Below the pieces are notes generated by a model that made no database searches, was not told the origin of the DNA, and worked only from the letters and a program-made list of their open reading frames with translations. Made by a program: the position numbers and the translations under genes. From positions 2,480,001 to 2,544,000 of the forward strand of contig NZ_CP076103.1 of assembly GCF_018732085.1 (NCBI RefSeq): a stretch of 64,000 bases of DNA, written 5' to 3'. Shown piece by piece: positions 26,901-34,362 of this stretch (its first letter is position 1; each line of letters begins with the position of its first letter). This stretch comes from Lysobacter capsici (GTDB lineage: Bacteria; Pseudomonadota; Gammaproteobacteria; Xanthomonadales; Xanthomonadaceae).

Positions 26901-28608
26901 CTGGCTGCCCGGTCACCGCGTCGGCTGCTTCCGCATATGTGTGCTCGGTTTTGATGCCGCGTCGGTCCTCCACCAAACTCAGGCGGCGGCGGAAATCGGT
27001 CGTTTCGTCGTAGTAGGACTGTTTGAGCGTGCCGCGGCTGTCGGCAATGTCGCCCACCTTACGCGGCACGCCATCACCCACCGGTGCTGCGGTCAGTCCG
27101 TAATTGGTTTGATGGCCGAGTGCATCGGTGACCACCGCCCCGCCCTGCGTGGTGTACGCCAGGGTCACACCATCTGCACCGCCGGCGTGCTGGCTGGACG
27201 TGACCCGGCCTTTGGCGTCGTAAGCGAAGGTGCTGAACCGCACGTTGTCTTCTGCCGTGATTCCGGTCAGATGCAGCGGAAAACGCGTGTCTTCGTAGTG
27301 ATACATCCGCGTGCCACTGTCGGGATACGTGACCGATGACACCTGGCCTGGGGCAGCGTAGCCGTAGCTAGCCAGGGTAATGCCAGCCGAAGACACCGAC
27401 GCGATCGTGTCGTCCGCTGCCTCACCGTTGTAATGGAAAGTCAACGCCCGCCCAGTGGAATGGGTGATGCTGTCCAACCGGCCGATGCTGTTGTAAGCGT
27501 AAGTCAGGCTGGTGCCGTCTTCGCCCTGCTGGGAGAGCAATAAGCCATCGCCGTCGAAGGTCATCACGCTGGACGCGCGATAAAGCACCCACTGGCTGCT
27601 ATTGGCCACCAAGCGCTCGCCACTGTTATCGGTGGCCCAGTAGTTGGAACCGTCTTGGCGGAAGCGCAGCTGATAACCGCTGCCATCGATAAGAGCAATG
27701 GATGCGCCTGTGATCGCAAGTTTGATGCCGTGGGAGTGGGTCCAGCCGGGGCCGAAACCACCAGTTTCGTTGGCAACACCCGAATGGTAGTAACGCGCGA
27801 GACTGATCCAACCCAACTCAATGTCGGACTCGGTCTCGAATTTCTCACCGGTTTTGACGTTGCACGGATTGCCGACCAGACCACTGGTTTTCCCGCTACC
27901 CGTTCCAGCTTGCGCATCGCATTCTTCGCCCTTGCCGGTGATCTTGGCGACGAAGTCGGTGTTCACACACGCGGCGTATTCATCCTTCCATTCGGCGAAC
28001 TGATTGGGGCATTCCGTGCGGCGCTTGCGAACAATCACTTGTTCACCGTATTCCTCGGTGACACAAGGGAAGTCGGGCGTGTTGTCGCCACGCATATACG
28101 TGCCAAGGAATTTCTTTTGCTCAAAGCGACCCTCATAGCCAGGAATCAAAGGCTCCCAATCCACCGTCTGCGTCAGCGTCGCCCCCGGGCACACCGGATT
28201 GACCGCTTCGATTTCCGCAAGGATCAGGTCGTAAGCGTCCTGCTCTGTGACGGTCGGGCTGCCCAGGTTCGCATTGGGGTAGTAGGACCAGTCCGGATCA
28301 TTGGGCTGCTCTTTGCCCATCCAGTAGGTCAAGGTGATGTTGCCGTTGGCGTCGACCTGGCGATCCTTGATCTTGTTGGCCGTCTCCCAGATGCCGGGGA
28401 ACGGTGCCGGGAGGGTGCTCATGCCGGCGACGGCCTCTTGCTGCGTGCCGTATTCGGTGGGTTGCGCGGGATCGCTGATCTTCCATTTGTTGCCGCTTTC
28501 CTGGGCCATGGCGTTTGTGGACAACGCCAGGCCAACCGCGACGGCCAGCGTCGCCATGTGGACCTGTCGGTGCAGGCCAGCGGATGAACATCCTTTTCTT
28601 CTCGACAT
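23944..28608 (-). CDS. RHS repeat protein with Cys-rich C-terminal tip (1554 aa), putative secreted toxin
   Basis: A strong ribosome site (AAGGAGACTGG) precedes the ATG. The N-terminus carries a signal peptide-like helix ending near AMAQ. After about 230 residues the PCNVKTGEKF segment begins the RHS shell, with dozens of YD repeats filling residues 250-1300. The core region includes YIQPDHLGTPRSVID and YNYYRDYEAATGRYVQSDPIGL, the boundary at which tips diverge. The last 130 or so residues form a variable tip with about eight Cys residues (CSDECEPN, RVCWMQCMADKGCYD) that I cannot assign to a toxin family. The shell normally encloses and delivers the tip to competing cells. The gene lies in the cargo zone next to phage gene Q. 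Confidence 0.85.
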   Translation of the reverse strand: MSRRKGCSSAGLHRQVHMATLAVAVGLALSTNAMAQESGNKWKISDPAQPTEYGTQQEAVAGMSTLPAPFPGIWETANKIKDRQVDANGNITLTYWMGKEQPNDPDWSYYPNANLGSPTVTEQDAYDLILAEIEAVNPVCPGATLTQTVDWEPLIPGYEGRFEQKKFLGTYMRGDNTPDFPCVTEEYGEQVIVRKRRTECPNQFAEWKDEYAACVNTDFVAKITGKGEECDAQAGTGSGKTSGLVGNPCNVKTGEKFETESDIELGWISLARYYHSGVANETGGFGPGWTHSHGIKLAITGASIALIDGSGYQLRFRQDGSNYWATDNSGERLVANSSQWVLYRASSVMTFDGDGLLLSQQGEDGTSLTYAYNSIGRLDSITHSTGRALTFHYNGEAADDTIASVSSAGITLASYGYAAPGQVSSVTYPDSGTRMYHYEDTRFPLHLTGITAEDNVRFSTFAYDAKGRVTSSQHAGGADGVTLAYTTQGGAVVTDALGHQTNYGLTAAPVGDGVPRKVGDIADSRGTLKQSYYDETTDFRRRLSLVEDRRGIKTEHTYAEAADAVTGQPARTHSIKEAQGLAQERTTQERHDIASNRLIFTKLGNRETRITRNARLQPLTVSVKDTATSETRTTTYAYCEAADVSAPSSTCPTLGLVKSIDGPRSDVSDVVTFSYYGSDDPVCVTTPAACSHRKGDLWKVTDALGRSVETLGYDALGRPLSRLDINGVATDASYHIRGWQLSSKVRGPNNASETDDQVNAFEYWPTGLVKKVTLPDGSFTSYVYDAAQRLTDVSDSTGASIHYTLDNAGNRLVEDSKTSGGTVKRTLSRVYNTLGQLEADKDAALHATSYGYDADDNVSSVTDPLLRQTTRQHDPLNRLSATLQDVGGIEAATALAYNEFDQVTKVTDPKLLETVYTYNAFGERTQLTSPDTGITAYTFDAASNVKTATDARGVTRQYNYDALNRLTAVTYPDTSLNVAFTYDTAPGACPAGEQFALGRRATMTDGSGSTAYCYDRFGHLVRKVQTTNGVGLTVKYAYNLAGQLTALTYPDGSVADYTRDAQGRVATMGVTPPGGARELLLTVTGYNPFGPEQGWTYGNGRTLTRTYDLNYAVQSLRDTASGGLDLGFARDELLQITAIHNATFSTPARVKFGYDALSRLTQFRDGPSNTVLESYDYDKTGNREAFTNSGGLQDYVYASTNHKLSSVAGIARGYDAAGNTTSIGGTAKELVYGNHDRMTQAKQLGVPVMNYAYNGAGERVRRYAGSSDTYTVYDESGHWLGDYGTDGAAIQQAIWLGDQPVGLQVGPTTAIARLHYIQPDHLGTPRSVIDPVRNVAVWTWDLAGEAFGNSVPNQDPDLDAVPFVLNMRFPGQLFDPVTGLSYNYYRDYEAATGRYVQSDPIGLGGGTSTYGYADGNSLTGKDSLGLQTASAAAATATSTWNLLRPPSGPMSPVGNQSQDTYGPAPTSASCRTPQLSPRVHSFLAELVGGPLFAWAVSRRYSAECQKADDDCSDECEPNLGISRTSQGIPFRVCWMQCMADKGCYDGDGNVDRKR

Positions 28609-29133
28609 TCCAGTCTCCTTGATGGGCGATCAGGCGCCCGAATGGGGGCTGGCTGCGGCCTCCGTGGCGCACAGCAATGCCCCCGTCTCTTCAAACAGGT
28701 TCAATCAACGTCAGGGGCGGTGGCATCTCCATTGCGGGCCATGAGCGGCGGTCCATTGAACTCTGAGGGTCCATTGCCTCAGTGACTGCGACGTTACTTC
28801 TCCGCGTAACCCTTGACTAGGGGCGATGCGAGGGGCGGCGGCCGGCGCCCGATAGTGAGGAGCGTCGATTTAGGACGCTGGCGCGCGGTCGAGACCCCGC
28901 CACGCCTTCCCGCTACTTGTGCGCCTTTCGACTCAAATCGTAGAGCCGGCCGGGAGCCCCGCCCGTAATGGCGATAGCTGCGATCAACGGGAGCACTTTT
29001 TCGACGCGAATAGACGCACGCAAGGCGGTTTTTTAGGGCTGCGGGGGGTGCTGGTTTCGCACGCTCGATCGGTCGATGAAATGAGCGGAATTCGTGGCGC
29101 TTTCCCAGGCGAGGGGAGGGGGCATCGGAAAAC
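28609..29133. other. Upstream region of the RHS gene, no convincing gene
   Basis: This stretch should hold the RHS promoter. A 126-codon minus-strand frame (28794-29174) is rich in Arg, Pro and Ser, has no recognised domain and looks like a chance frame. Its right end runs into the GGTAAC-type repeat cluster. I see no RNA gene. Confidence 0.4.
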
Positions 29134-29410
29134 GGTAACCTCATCGGAAAGGCGCGTTTTTCGCCCATAAGCATCTGATTTAAAAAAGAGTTTTCAGGTT
29201 ACCGCAGAGCGGTAATTTTCGGTAACCCGGCCGGTAACTAATGCGTAAGTAATTGATTTTAAAGGGGGGGGCTAAGGCCAAGACATTACCTATATATAAA
29301 GGTAATTAATTACCTTCTAGTTACCTTAATGGTTACCGCCGCCCATCGCTGTAAGTCATTGTAACTGCTATGGAAAGTGGCGGTTCTTAGTCCACGTTAC
29401 CGATGTTACC
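29134..29410. repeat. Iteron-like cluster 1: twelve GGTAAC/GGTAAT-type hexamers
   Basis: The hexamers GGTAAC or GGTAAT, or their complements, start at 29134, 29198, 29211, 29221, 29233, 29285, 29301, 29309, 29320, 29332, 29396 and 29405, in both orientations, within an AT-rich stretch (TATATATAAAGG). The background expectation for these four hexamers is well below one. The block opens with ATCGGAAAACGGTAAC, which also opens cluster 2 near 32960. This resembles the protein-binding repeats of a replication origin or a partition/repressor site of a phage satellite. No replication gene remains nearby. Confidence 0.6.
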
Positions 29411-29561
29411 GATTTCCGATGGCCCCCCAAATGTTCTAGGCCCCAATAGCTCCGGCCAAAGTCCGCACAATCTCAGGCTGTAAGACGCTGGCGGCTACGA
29501 TGGCGCCATGTCTTCCTGTCTTGTTCGATACCAGGTCGTGATCGCGTCGCGCGGCCCTCTT

Positions 29562-29721
29562 GGCGCCGATCCTGCGCATGGCGTCGCCGGCACCGCCCTG
29601 GTCGATAAGGAATGGGAGCCCGACGACTGGGGCGACCCTGGCCGCTGCGTGCGGCGTCGCGCTCTGTTGGAACTGCGCGGAGATGATGGCGGGTGCTACC
29701 TCGACCGCGTACGGGGCCGCG
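29562..29721. repeat. Diverged direct repeat, copy A
   Basis: About 160 bases are closely similar to 30763-30923, at an offset of 1201-1202 bases with a single-base indel. In the plus direction copy A encodes LVDKEWEPDDWGDPGRCVRR, part of a 116-codon frame (29508-29858) that may be a small gene of unknown function. The two copies bracket the HEPN-motif gene. Confidence 0.6.
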
Positions 29722-29824
29722 CCGGGTTTGGGAATGATCCTGGCCCAACCCGAGCCTACACGATTGCCAAGCTTGGCTTGACAAGCTGGACGGTTAATCA
29801 TTCCTCTTCCAGAGAGGGGAATGA

Positions 29825-30715
29825 ATGGACATCTATCAGCTCAAGGTCGCTTACTTAGACCCGCACAATCCTGTAACGATTGACGCGGAACGCCATGACA
29901 ACCTGGCTCGTGCCAGGCGTTGCTTAGTTGATGCGGGCGACTTCGAGCGCCGTTATGCACTGCTGCTAGGGAACTTCCTTGCGTTCGAGGAGTATGCGGC
30001 CGTCTCGTTCCTTCGGGATATGGCGACCTTGAATTTCAGCTACGAGGGAAGTGATCTAGTGCTTATGGAGGGGAACCGTCATGCCATTAATTTCTTCACG
30101 AGTGCCAAGGCCTACGTCGACCACGCGTTGTCCGACTTCAAAGACATTGGTGAGAAGCGTTGGTTTATGGAGCAAGTGAAAAAGCAGACCAAAGAAGCTA
30201 GCGATAGGTCGATCCACTATCGTGCGGCTGAGCAACTAAGAAACTCCAGCCAGCACTTTGCAATGCCCATCACTGGCTATGGGCCTGGCCCGGCTAACGA
30301 AGATAGGGATTGCACTTGGTTCTACACAACAAAGGAGATGCTCTCCAAGGACACAAGGGTAGATCAGCAAAAGCTGACCGATCTTCCCGATAAGATTTTT
30401 CTCAACACGACACTTCGCGGCTATATGCGCGAGCTCAGCGGCATACACCTCGCACTTCGGAAACTGGTGAACGAGGAAGTTGACCGTTGTCGAAAACTCA
30501 TTGAAGCGGCGATCCTCGATTACCGCGCGGCCCAGAAAGAGCCCTCGAAAGTATCTGTCACGGGAGCAGGGGTGATTTCTGCCCGCCTCACGAGATCATC
30601 GCCAGAGGAATCGGAGTTGGTGACATCGGAAGCTATCCCACTGCTTCTGGACTGGGATAACAGTCGATTGAGCCTAGTTGAGAAGCACTTCGTTCGAGTC
30701 AAGCTGCCCTTTTAG
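29825..30715 (+). CDS. HEPN-motif protein (296 aa), possible RNase or abortive-infection protein
   Basis: I do not recognise a named family for the full protein. The first 160 residues are helical, and residues 139-144 read RNSSQH in the context AEQLRNSSQHFAMPITG. That is the R-x4-H signature of HEPN ribonuclease domains, and it is preceded by the helix SAKAYVDHALSDFKD as in many HEPN proteins. The C-terminal half is helical with no motif seen. The gene lies between imperfect direct repeats in the cargo zone between the portal gene and the integrase of a P2-like prophage, a location known to carry anti-phage genes. An RNA-cleaving defence role is a reasonable inference. The start is preceded by an AGAGAGGGG site. 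Confidence 0.65.
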   Translation: MDIYQLKVAYLDPHNPVTIDAERHDNLARARRCLVDAGDFERRYALLLGNFLAFEEYAAVSFLRDMATLNFSYEGSDLVLMEGNRHAINFFTSAKAYVDHALSDFKDIGEKRWFMEQVKKQTKEASDRSIHYRAAEQLRNSSQHFAMPITGYGPGPANEDRDCTWFYTTKEMLSKDTRVDQQKLTDLPDKIFLNTTLRGYMRELSGIHLALRKLVNEEVDRCRKLIEAAILDYRAAQKEPSKVSVTGAGVISARLTRSSPEESELVTSEAIPLLLDWDNSRLSLVEKHFVRVKLPF

Positions 30716-30762
30716 ATATTGCTCTAACCGCTTGGTCGGGGATCGCCTGGGCCGGGTTGGGG

Positions 30763-30923
30763 GGCGCCGATTCCGCGCACGGGCGTCGCCGGCAGTGCCC
30801 TGGTCGATGAGGAATGTGAGCCCGATGAAATGGGGAACCCTTGTCGCTGCGTGCGGCGTAGCGTCGTGATTGAGCTGCGTAGGGCGAGGGCGGGGGCTAC
30901 CTCGACTTGCAGGGCCGCTCGCC
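30763..30923. repeat. Diverged direct repeat, copy B
   Basis: This is the partner of 29562-29721. The plus frame encodes EECEPDEMGNPCRCVRR, clearly homologous to copy A, but one inserted base near 30783 breaks the frame relative to copy A. It looks like a decayed duplicate of the same small coding segment. Confidence 0.6.
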
Positions 30924-31019
30924 CTTATGGCGCATGAGCGGGGCCTGATGCCCGGCTCAATGAGCTTGCAAGCGTTGCTGCGCTTGGGTCTGCCCCGGGA
31001 AGGTCGGTCCCGTTGGGGG

Positions 31020-31048
31020 TTGACTTTGTAAACAAAAATGCTTATAGT
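31020..31048 (+). promoter_or_regulatory. Sigma-70-type promoter of hicA
   Basis: TTGACT at 31020-31025 and TATAGT at 31043-31048 are separated by exactly 17 bases. Transcription would begin near 31055, between the promoter and the hicA ATG. This excludes longer hicA starts that overlap the promoter. Confidence 0.75.
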
Positions 31049-31073
31049 CACGGCTCACCCAAATAGGAGAGCT

Positions 31074-31247
31074 ATGAAAACGAGTGAGTTTCGGCGTTGG
31101 CTGCAGGACCAAGGCGCGGTGTTTAAGGACGGGAAGCGGCATACCAAGGTTTACCTGAACGGAAAGCAATCCACACTCCCCCGGCACAAAACAAAGGAGC
31201 TGGGCGAGGGTCTAGTCAAGGCCATTAAGAAGCAATTAGGTGTCTAA
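31074..31247 (+). CDS. hicA: HicA-family mRNA interferase toxin
   Basis: The 57-residue protein has the HicA double-stranded RNA-binding fold pattern: KTSEFRRWLQDQGAVFKDG, then His23 in KRHTKVYL (the position of the catalytic His), and STLPRHKTKELGEGLVKAIKKQL. It degrades mRNA and is neutralised by HicB. The start at 31074 has AGGAGA six bases upstream. An upstream ATG at 31038 lies inside the promoter and is rejected. The partner hicB is 189 bases downstream, whereas these genes usually abut or overlap. Confidence 0.85.
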   Translation: MKTSEFRRWLQDQGAVFKDGKRHTKVYLNGKQSTLPRHKTKELGEGLVKAIKKQLGV

Positions 31248-31269
31248 GGACGCTGTCGGAATTGAATAG

Positions 31270-31290
31270 GCCGCCCCAAATTGGGGCGGC
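31270..31290 (+). terminator. Hairpin after hicA
   Basis: A nine-bp perfect stem (GCCGCCCCA / TGGGGCGGC) with loop AAT follows the hicA stop by 22 bases. It has no T-run, so it may be a weak terminator or a transcript-stabilising stem that sets different levels of hicA and hicB. Confidence 0.5.
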
Positions 31291-31436
31291 GATATCCCGC
31301 AATACCGCGCAGGTAAGCGCCTGCGGTAACTCAGTAGTTGATCATCCCAAGTAAGTAGTGACCACAATCACCCCAGAAGCGAAGCAATACAACCCACCCC
31401 AACAGACAACCCACACAAACGGAAATCAGGCCAGTA

Positions 31437-31853
31437 ATGTTGAAGTATCCCGCCCGCATTGAACCAGACGGTGCAGGGTTTTTGGTGACCTTTCGGGATA
31501 TCCCGGAGGCGCTAACGTCTGGTAGCACCCAAAATGAGGCGCTAGAAATGGCCAGCGATGCACTGGCCACGGCAATGGATTTTTATTTTGAAGATCGAAG
31601 GACGGTTCCCATACCGTCTAAACCTAAGAAAGATGAGGTCCTGGTGGCCTTGTCGGCGAGCGTGTCTGCTAAGGTCTTGCTGTTGAATCAGATGCTGGAA
31701 AACAGCGTGACCCCAGCCCAATTGGCTAGAAGGATGCAGACCAGCCCGCAGGTTATTAATCGAATTGTCGATCTTCATCACGCAACAAAAATAGATACCA
31801 TCGCTCAGGCGTTGAGCGCGATGGGGAAGCAATTGGTTATCTCTGTCGTATAG
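31437..31853 (+). CDS. hicB: HicB-family antitoxin with DNA-binding domain
   Basis: The 138-residue protein begins with the HicB partial RNase H-like fold (YPARIEPDGAGFLVTFRDIPE, then ALEMASDALATAMDFYFEDRR). It ends with a helix-turn-helix (MLENSVTPAQLARRMQTSPQ) of the type that represses the hic promoter. It should bind HicA and regulate the operon. It is unusual in being 189 bases from hicA with a hairpin between them. A perfect terminator follows. Confidence 0.85.
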   Translation: MLKYPARIEPDGAGFLVTFRDIPEALTSGSTQNEALEMASDALATAMDFYFEDRRTVPIPSKPKKDEVLVALSASVSAKVLLLNQMLENSVTPAQLARRMQTSPQVINRIVDLHHATKIDTIAQALSAMGKQLVISVV

Positions 31854-31880
31854 CGATAAGTTTTTGATAATGAAAGTAGA

Positions 31881-31913
31881 AAGCCCCTGCTGGAGACAGC
31901 AGGGGCTTTTTTT
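31881..31913 (+). terminator. Rho-independent terminator of hicAB
   Basis: A 12-bp stem (AAGCCCCTGCTG / CAGCAGGGGCTT) with a GAGA tetraloop is followed by a run of T. It lies 28 bases after the hicB stop. Confidence 0.9.
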
Positions 31914-32197
31914 CTTGCGGTAATGAAGTAGCGAAGCCTTCGATTCTGTCAGTGCATCGCGCTCCACAAGCGCTCTAGATGCGGGGGCGAAGATTGACGG
32001 GCCGGTGTTGTGGGCGCCCGCGGACTGCGCGGCAGACTGACCAAAAGTACCGGTAAAATTAGCGGCCAGTTCCCTTGCAAATTGCTCTCGTTCAACGCAT
32101 CGCCGGTAAAATTATCGGGCGTAAGCGCCTGAAAGATAAGCATAGTAGATCAAACTTTTAATCTTTTGCTCTACGCTACATGCGTTCTCTTAGAATG

Positions 32198-32232
32198 AAA
32201 AAAGCCGAGCTCTCAAGAGGCTCGGCTTTTTT
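32198..32232. terminator. Bidirectional terminator after ogr
   Basis: The arms AAAAAAGCCGAG and CTCGGCTTTTTT enclose an 11-base loop, giving T-runs on both strands. On the minus strand it ends the alpA-ogr transcript. The 284 bases between this and the hicB terminator hold no supported gene; a 64-codon minus frame (31949-32143) has no recognisable features. Confidence 0.8.
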
Positions 32233-32258
32233 CGTGTCAGCACTCTTCAGCGAAGTCG

Positions 32259-32509
32259 TTAACCCGCGCTTGGTGCAAAGTCCGGCTGCGTTCCGTATGC
32301 GCGACGAGAGGGAAGGTCGATGTCCGGGTGAGGGTCCGCGCTTGGGCTGAGTTCTCGAAGTGCTTCGATGCCCGCAACCCAGGTGAATCCGCAAGACAGA
32401 TTTTACATTGGAACGAGGCTTCACGATAAAGGCGCGAAAGCTCACGGCTTGATCGCGCTGCAGCTGGACCTGAGCAGTGAGGGCAGGCCATCGACCGTAC
32501 CCGGCTCAT
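32259..32509 (-). pseudogene. ogr: Ogr/Delta-family late gene activator, frameshifted
   Basis: The ATG at 32509 overlaps the alpA stop (ATGA). The frame encodes the zinc-binding start ACPHCSGPAAARSSRELSRL and YREASFQCK, then goes out of phase. Moving one base within the A-tract (TTTT on the plus strand, 32401-32404) restores the expected second half: NLSCGFTWVAGIEALRELSP, then a Pro-rich end and a stop at 32259. The four Cys residues of the zinc site are thus split by a one-base deletion. Ogr activates P2 late promoters, so the late operons here can no longer be switched on from this copy. Confidence 0.85.
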
Positions 32510-32712
32510 GCTCGACGCCCCCGTGCAGCCGAGATTCGTGCTTGCACCCACGCATCGACCTCGCTCGCGATCCATGCGGACGTGCGCACACCGAGCGGGA
32601 TTGGCTTCGGGAACGAACCAGCGACCACTAGCCGATGGATCTGCGTGCGGGAGATGCCCGCGATACGCATGACCTCCGGCAGCCGGAGAAAGCGTTCCTG
32701 CGGTTGAGACAT
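32506..32712 (-). CDS. AlpA-family transcriptional regulator/excisionase
   Basis: The 68-residue protein has the AlpA pattern FLRLPEVMRIAGISRTQIHR followed by GSFPKPIPLG and a Trp (AWIASEVDAWV), a winged MerR-like helix-turn-helix. Such proteins control integrase expression or excision in P4-like and P2-like elements. A longer start at 32832 is possible but adds a low-complexity segment; the internal ATG at 32712 gives the normal family length. It is translationally coupled to ogr. Confidence 0.85.
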   Translation of the reverse strand: MSQPQERFLRLPEVMRIAGISRTQIHRLVVAGSFPKPIPLGVRTSAWIASEVDAWVQARISAARGRRA

Positions 32713-32967
32713 TAGATGACGAGGCGAGGTGCTGTGATGGGGCGCGCTGGTGCGATTGGACTGTGAGTGATCGGAAGAGGACGTGTCGAGCATGGCCGCC
32801 TGTGTGGTTGCGGGGTGAGGAGAACGGAACACCCCTGGAGTTCAGGAGGTGTCTAGCGGCTTCCTATTCTTCTCATCCACGCAGTGGCGTCATCCAGGAC
32901 CGAGTGTGTATCGCTCATTCACAGTCGCAAGTCCGCGCGCAGCCAATTTGGCAGGTCATCGGAAAAC

Positions 32968-33059
32968 GGTAACATCGGTAACCTGTATCGAAAACTCTGC
33001 TTAAGACATTGATTTATAATAATTTTTGACGTTACCGTGCTGCGGTAATTTCCGGTAAC
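32968..33059. repeat. Iteron-like cluster 2: five GGTAAC-type hexamers
   Basis: GGTAAC/GGTAAT or complements start at 32968, 32977, 33031, 33044 and 33054, in an AT-rich 370-base stretch (32713-33085) that contains no gene. The block opens with ATCGGAAAACGGTAAC, the same 16 bases as cluster 1. The stretch separates the integrase gene from alpA and is a likely operator or origin region. Confidence 0.6.
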
Positions 33060-33085
33060 CAGGGTAGTAACAAGGTTCGAGCTGA

Positions 33086-34228
33086 TCAACCGGTAGAGAG
33101 GTAGGCCTCCCAAGCCTGCATCAGCTCTCGGCGCTTGGCGATTAGCTGTCCACGTCGATAGGCCGCTTCAGTCTTGTCCTTGATCTTGTGAGCGAGCGCC
33201 ATTTCGACGATATGGTTCTCGACGTCCGTTTCCTCCGCGGCCCAATCGCGAAAGGTCGATCGGAACCCGTGCACCGTGTACGGCAAGCCTAGATTTTTGG
33301 GCTTCTGCAGATAGAAGAGCATCGTGTTTTCGGAGAGTGAGAACGGCGGACGATCTCTGGGAAGGGAGTTCAGGATAGCGAGTGCTTCTGTACACAAGGG
33401 GACGACATGAGCCTCTCCACCTTTCATGCGCTCCGCGGGTATCACCCACCGGGCTTTGGCGAAATTGAATTCTTCCCAGCGCGCTCCGACGGTTTCCTCG
33501 GTACGAGCGGCTGTCAGGATGGTGAAGCGCAGCGCGTTGCAGGTCTTGATGTCGGATTTGCGCAACTGGCGCATAAGTGCGGGGACTTCCGCGTAAGGCA
33601 TCGCGGCGTGATGCTTAACCTTCTTCACCTTCGAGGCTTTGGGAAACACATGGATTAGGTGGCCCTTCCATCTGGCCGGATTCTCACCCGCGACTAGATT
33701 TGAATACTTCGCCCAATCCCAAACGCGCTCGATTCGATTTCGCACGCGCGTCGCCGTTTCGGTTTTTGTAGTCCAAATTTTGTTCAGGCAAGCGACTACT
33801 GTTGGAGTGTCGATCGCTGTGACCGGCAATTTTCGGTCTGGGCCGTAATCCCGCAGCGATTGCTCCCACTGATGCGCCTGAGCATCGTTCTTCCATTCGG
33901 GCTGGCATTTGGCGATGTATTCATCGACGCATTCGCCCCAAGTGCGCAAACCACTAGCACGCGAAGACACGCGCAATGCGAGAGGGTCCTCTCCACGAGC
34001 GAGCAGGCGCCTTTGCTCCATGGCTTTCTGGCGCGCTTCCTGGAGGGTGACGACTTGGACCGATCCCAGCCCCATTTCCCGCCGTCTACCCAATCGTTCA
34101 TAGCGGAAGACCCATGACTTGGCCAGGCTGTCAGTTACCTGGAGATACAGCCCGCCGCCGTCGGCATGATGTCCCGGTTTAGCGGTCGCTACTTGGCGTG
34201 CCGTTAGACGATTTATGACTCTAGCCAC
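33086..34228 (-). CDS. P4/P2-like tyrosine integrase with DUF4102 N-terminal domain
   Basis: From a GTG at 34228 with GGAG seven bases upstream the product is 380 residues (MARVINRLTARQVATAKPG, the usual DUF4102 start). A TTG at 34282 would add 18 residues. Catalytic residues are all visible: Arg242 (AARTEE), Lys269 (ERMKGG), His320-x-x-Arg323 (HGFRSTFRDW), His347 and Tyr357 (EAAYRRG). It inserts and excises the element at a tRNA-type attachment site. It appears intact while most structural genes are broken, so the integrase could still act on its att sites. Confidence 0.9.
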   Translation of the reverse strand: MARVINRLTARQVATAKPGHHADGGGLYLQVTDSLAKSWVFRYERLGRRREMGLGSVQVVTLQEARQKAMEQRRLLARGEDPLALRVSSRASGLRTWGECVDEYIAKCQPEWKNDAQAHQWEQSLRDYGPDRKLPVTAIDTPTVVACLNKIWTTKTETATRVRNRIERVWDWAKYSNLVAGENPARWKGHLIHVFPKASKVKKVKHHAAMPYAEVPALMRQLRKSDIKTCNALRFTILTAARTEETVGARWEEFNFAKARWVIPAERMKGGEAHVVPLCTEALAILNSLPRDRPPFSLSENTMLFYLQKPKNLGLPYTVHGFRSTFRDWAAEETDVENHIVEMALAHKIKDKTEAAYRRGQLIAKRRELMQAWEAYLSTG

Positions 34229-34263
34229 CCATGTCTCCACCCATGTATTGATGGCGGATTGTA

Positions 34264-34340
34264 GCGGAACGTTGCGGAACAATCTGAGCGAAATTGTAAG
34301 TTTTTTTGGCTTTTTCAGCGGTTTTGCGGAACGTTGCGGA
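34264..34340. repeat. Two 15-bp direct repeats upstream of int
   Basis: GCGGAACGTTGCGGA occurs at 34264-34278 and again at 34326-34340. They lie between the integrase start and the candidate attachment core and could be integrase arm-binding sites. Confidence 0.45.
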
Positions 34341-34362
34341 TCAACATGGGCTGGCCCGTTCG

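Noticed and set aside
28794..29174. A 126-codon minus-strand frame upstream of the RHS gene
   Set aside because: No domain, biased Arg/Pro/Ser composition and overlap with the repeat cluster make it a probable chance frame.
29134..29410. CRISPR array
   Set aside because: The repeated units are only six bases, occur in both orientations and have irregular spacing; no cas gene is present.
31038..31073. Upstream ATG start for HicA
   Set aside because: It lies in the -10 region of a good promoter, and the ATG at 31074 has a ribosome site and gives the normal family length.
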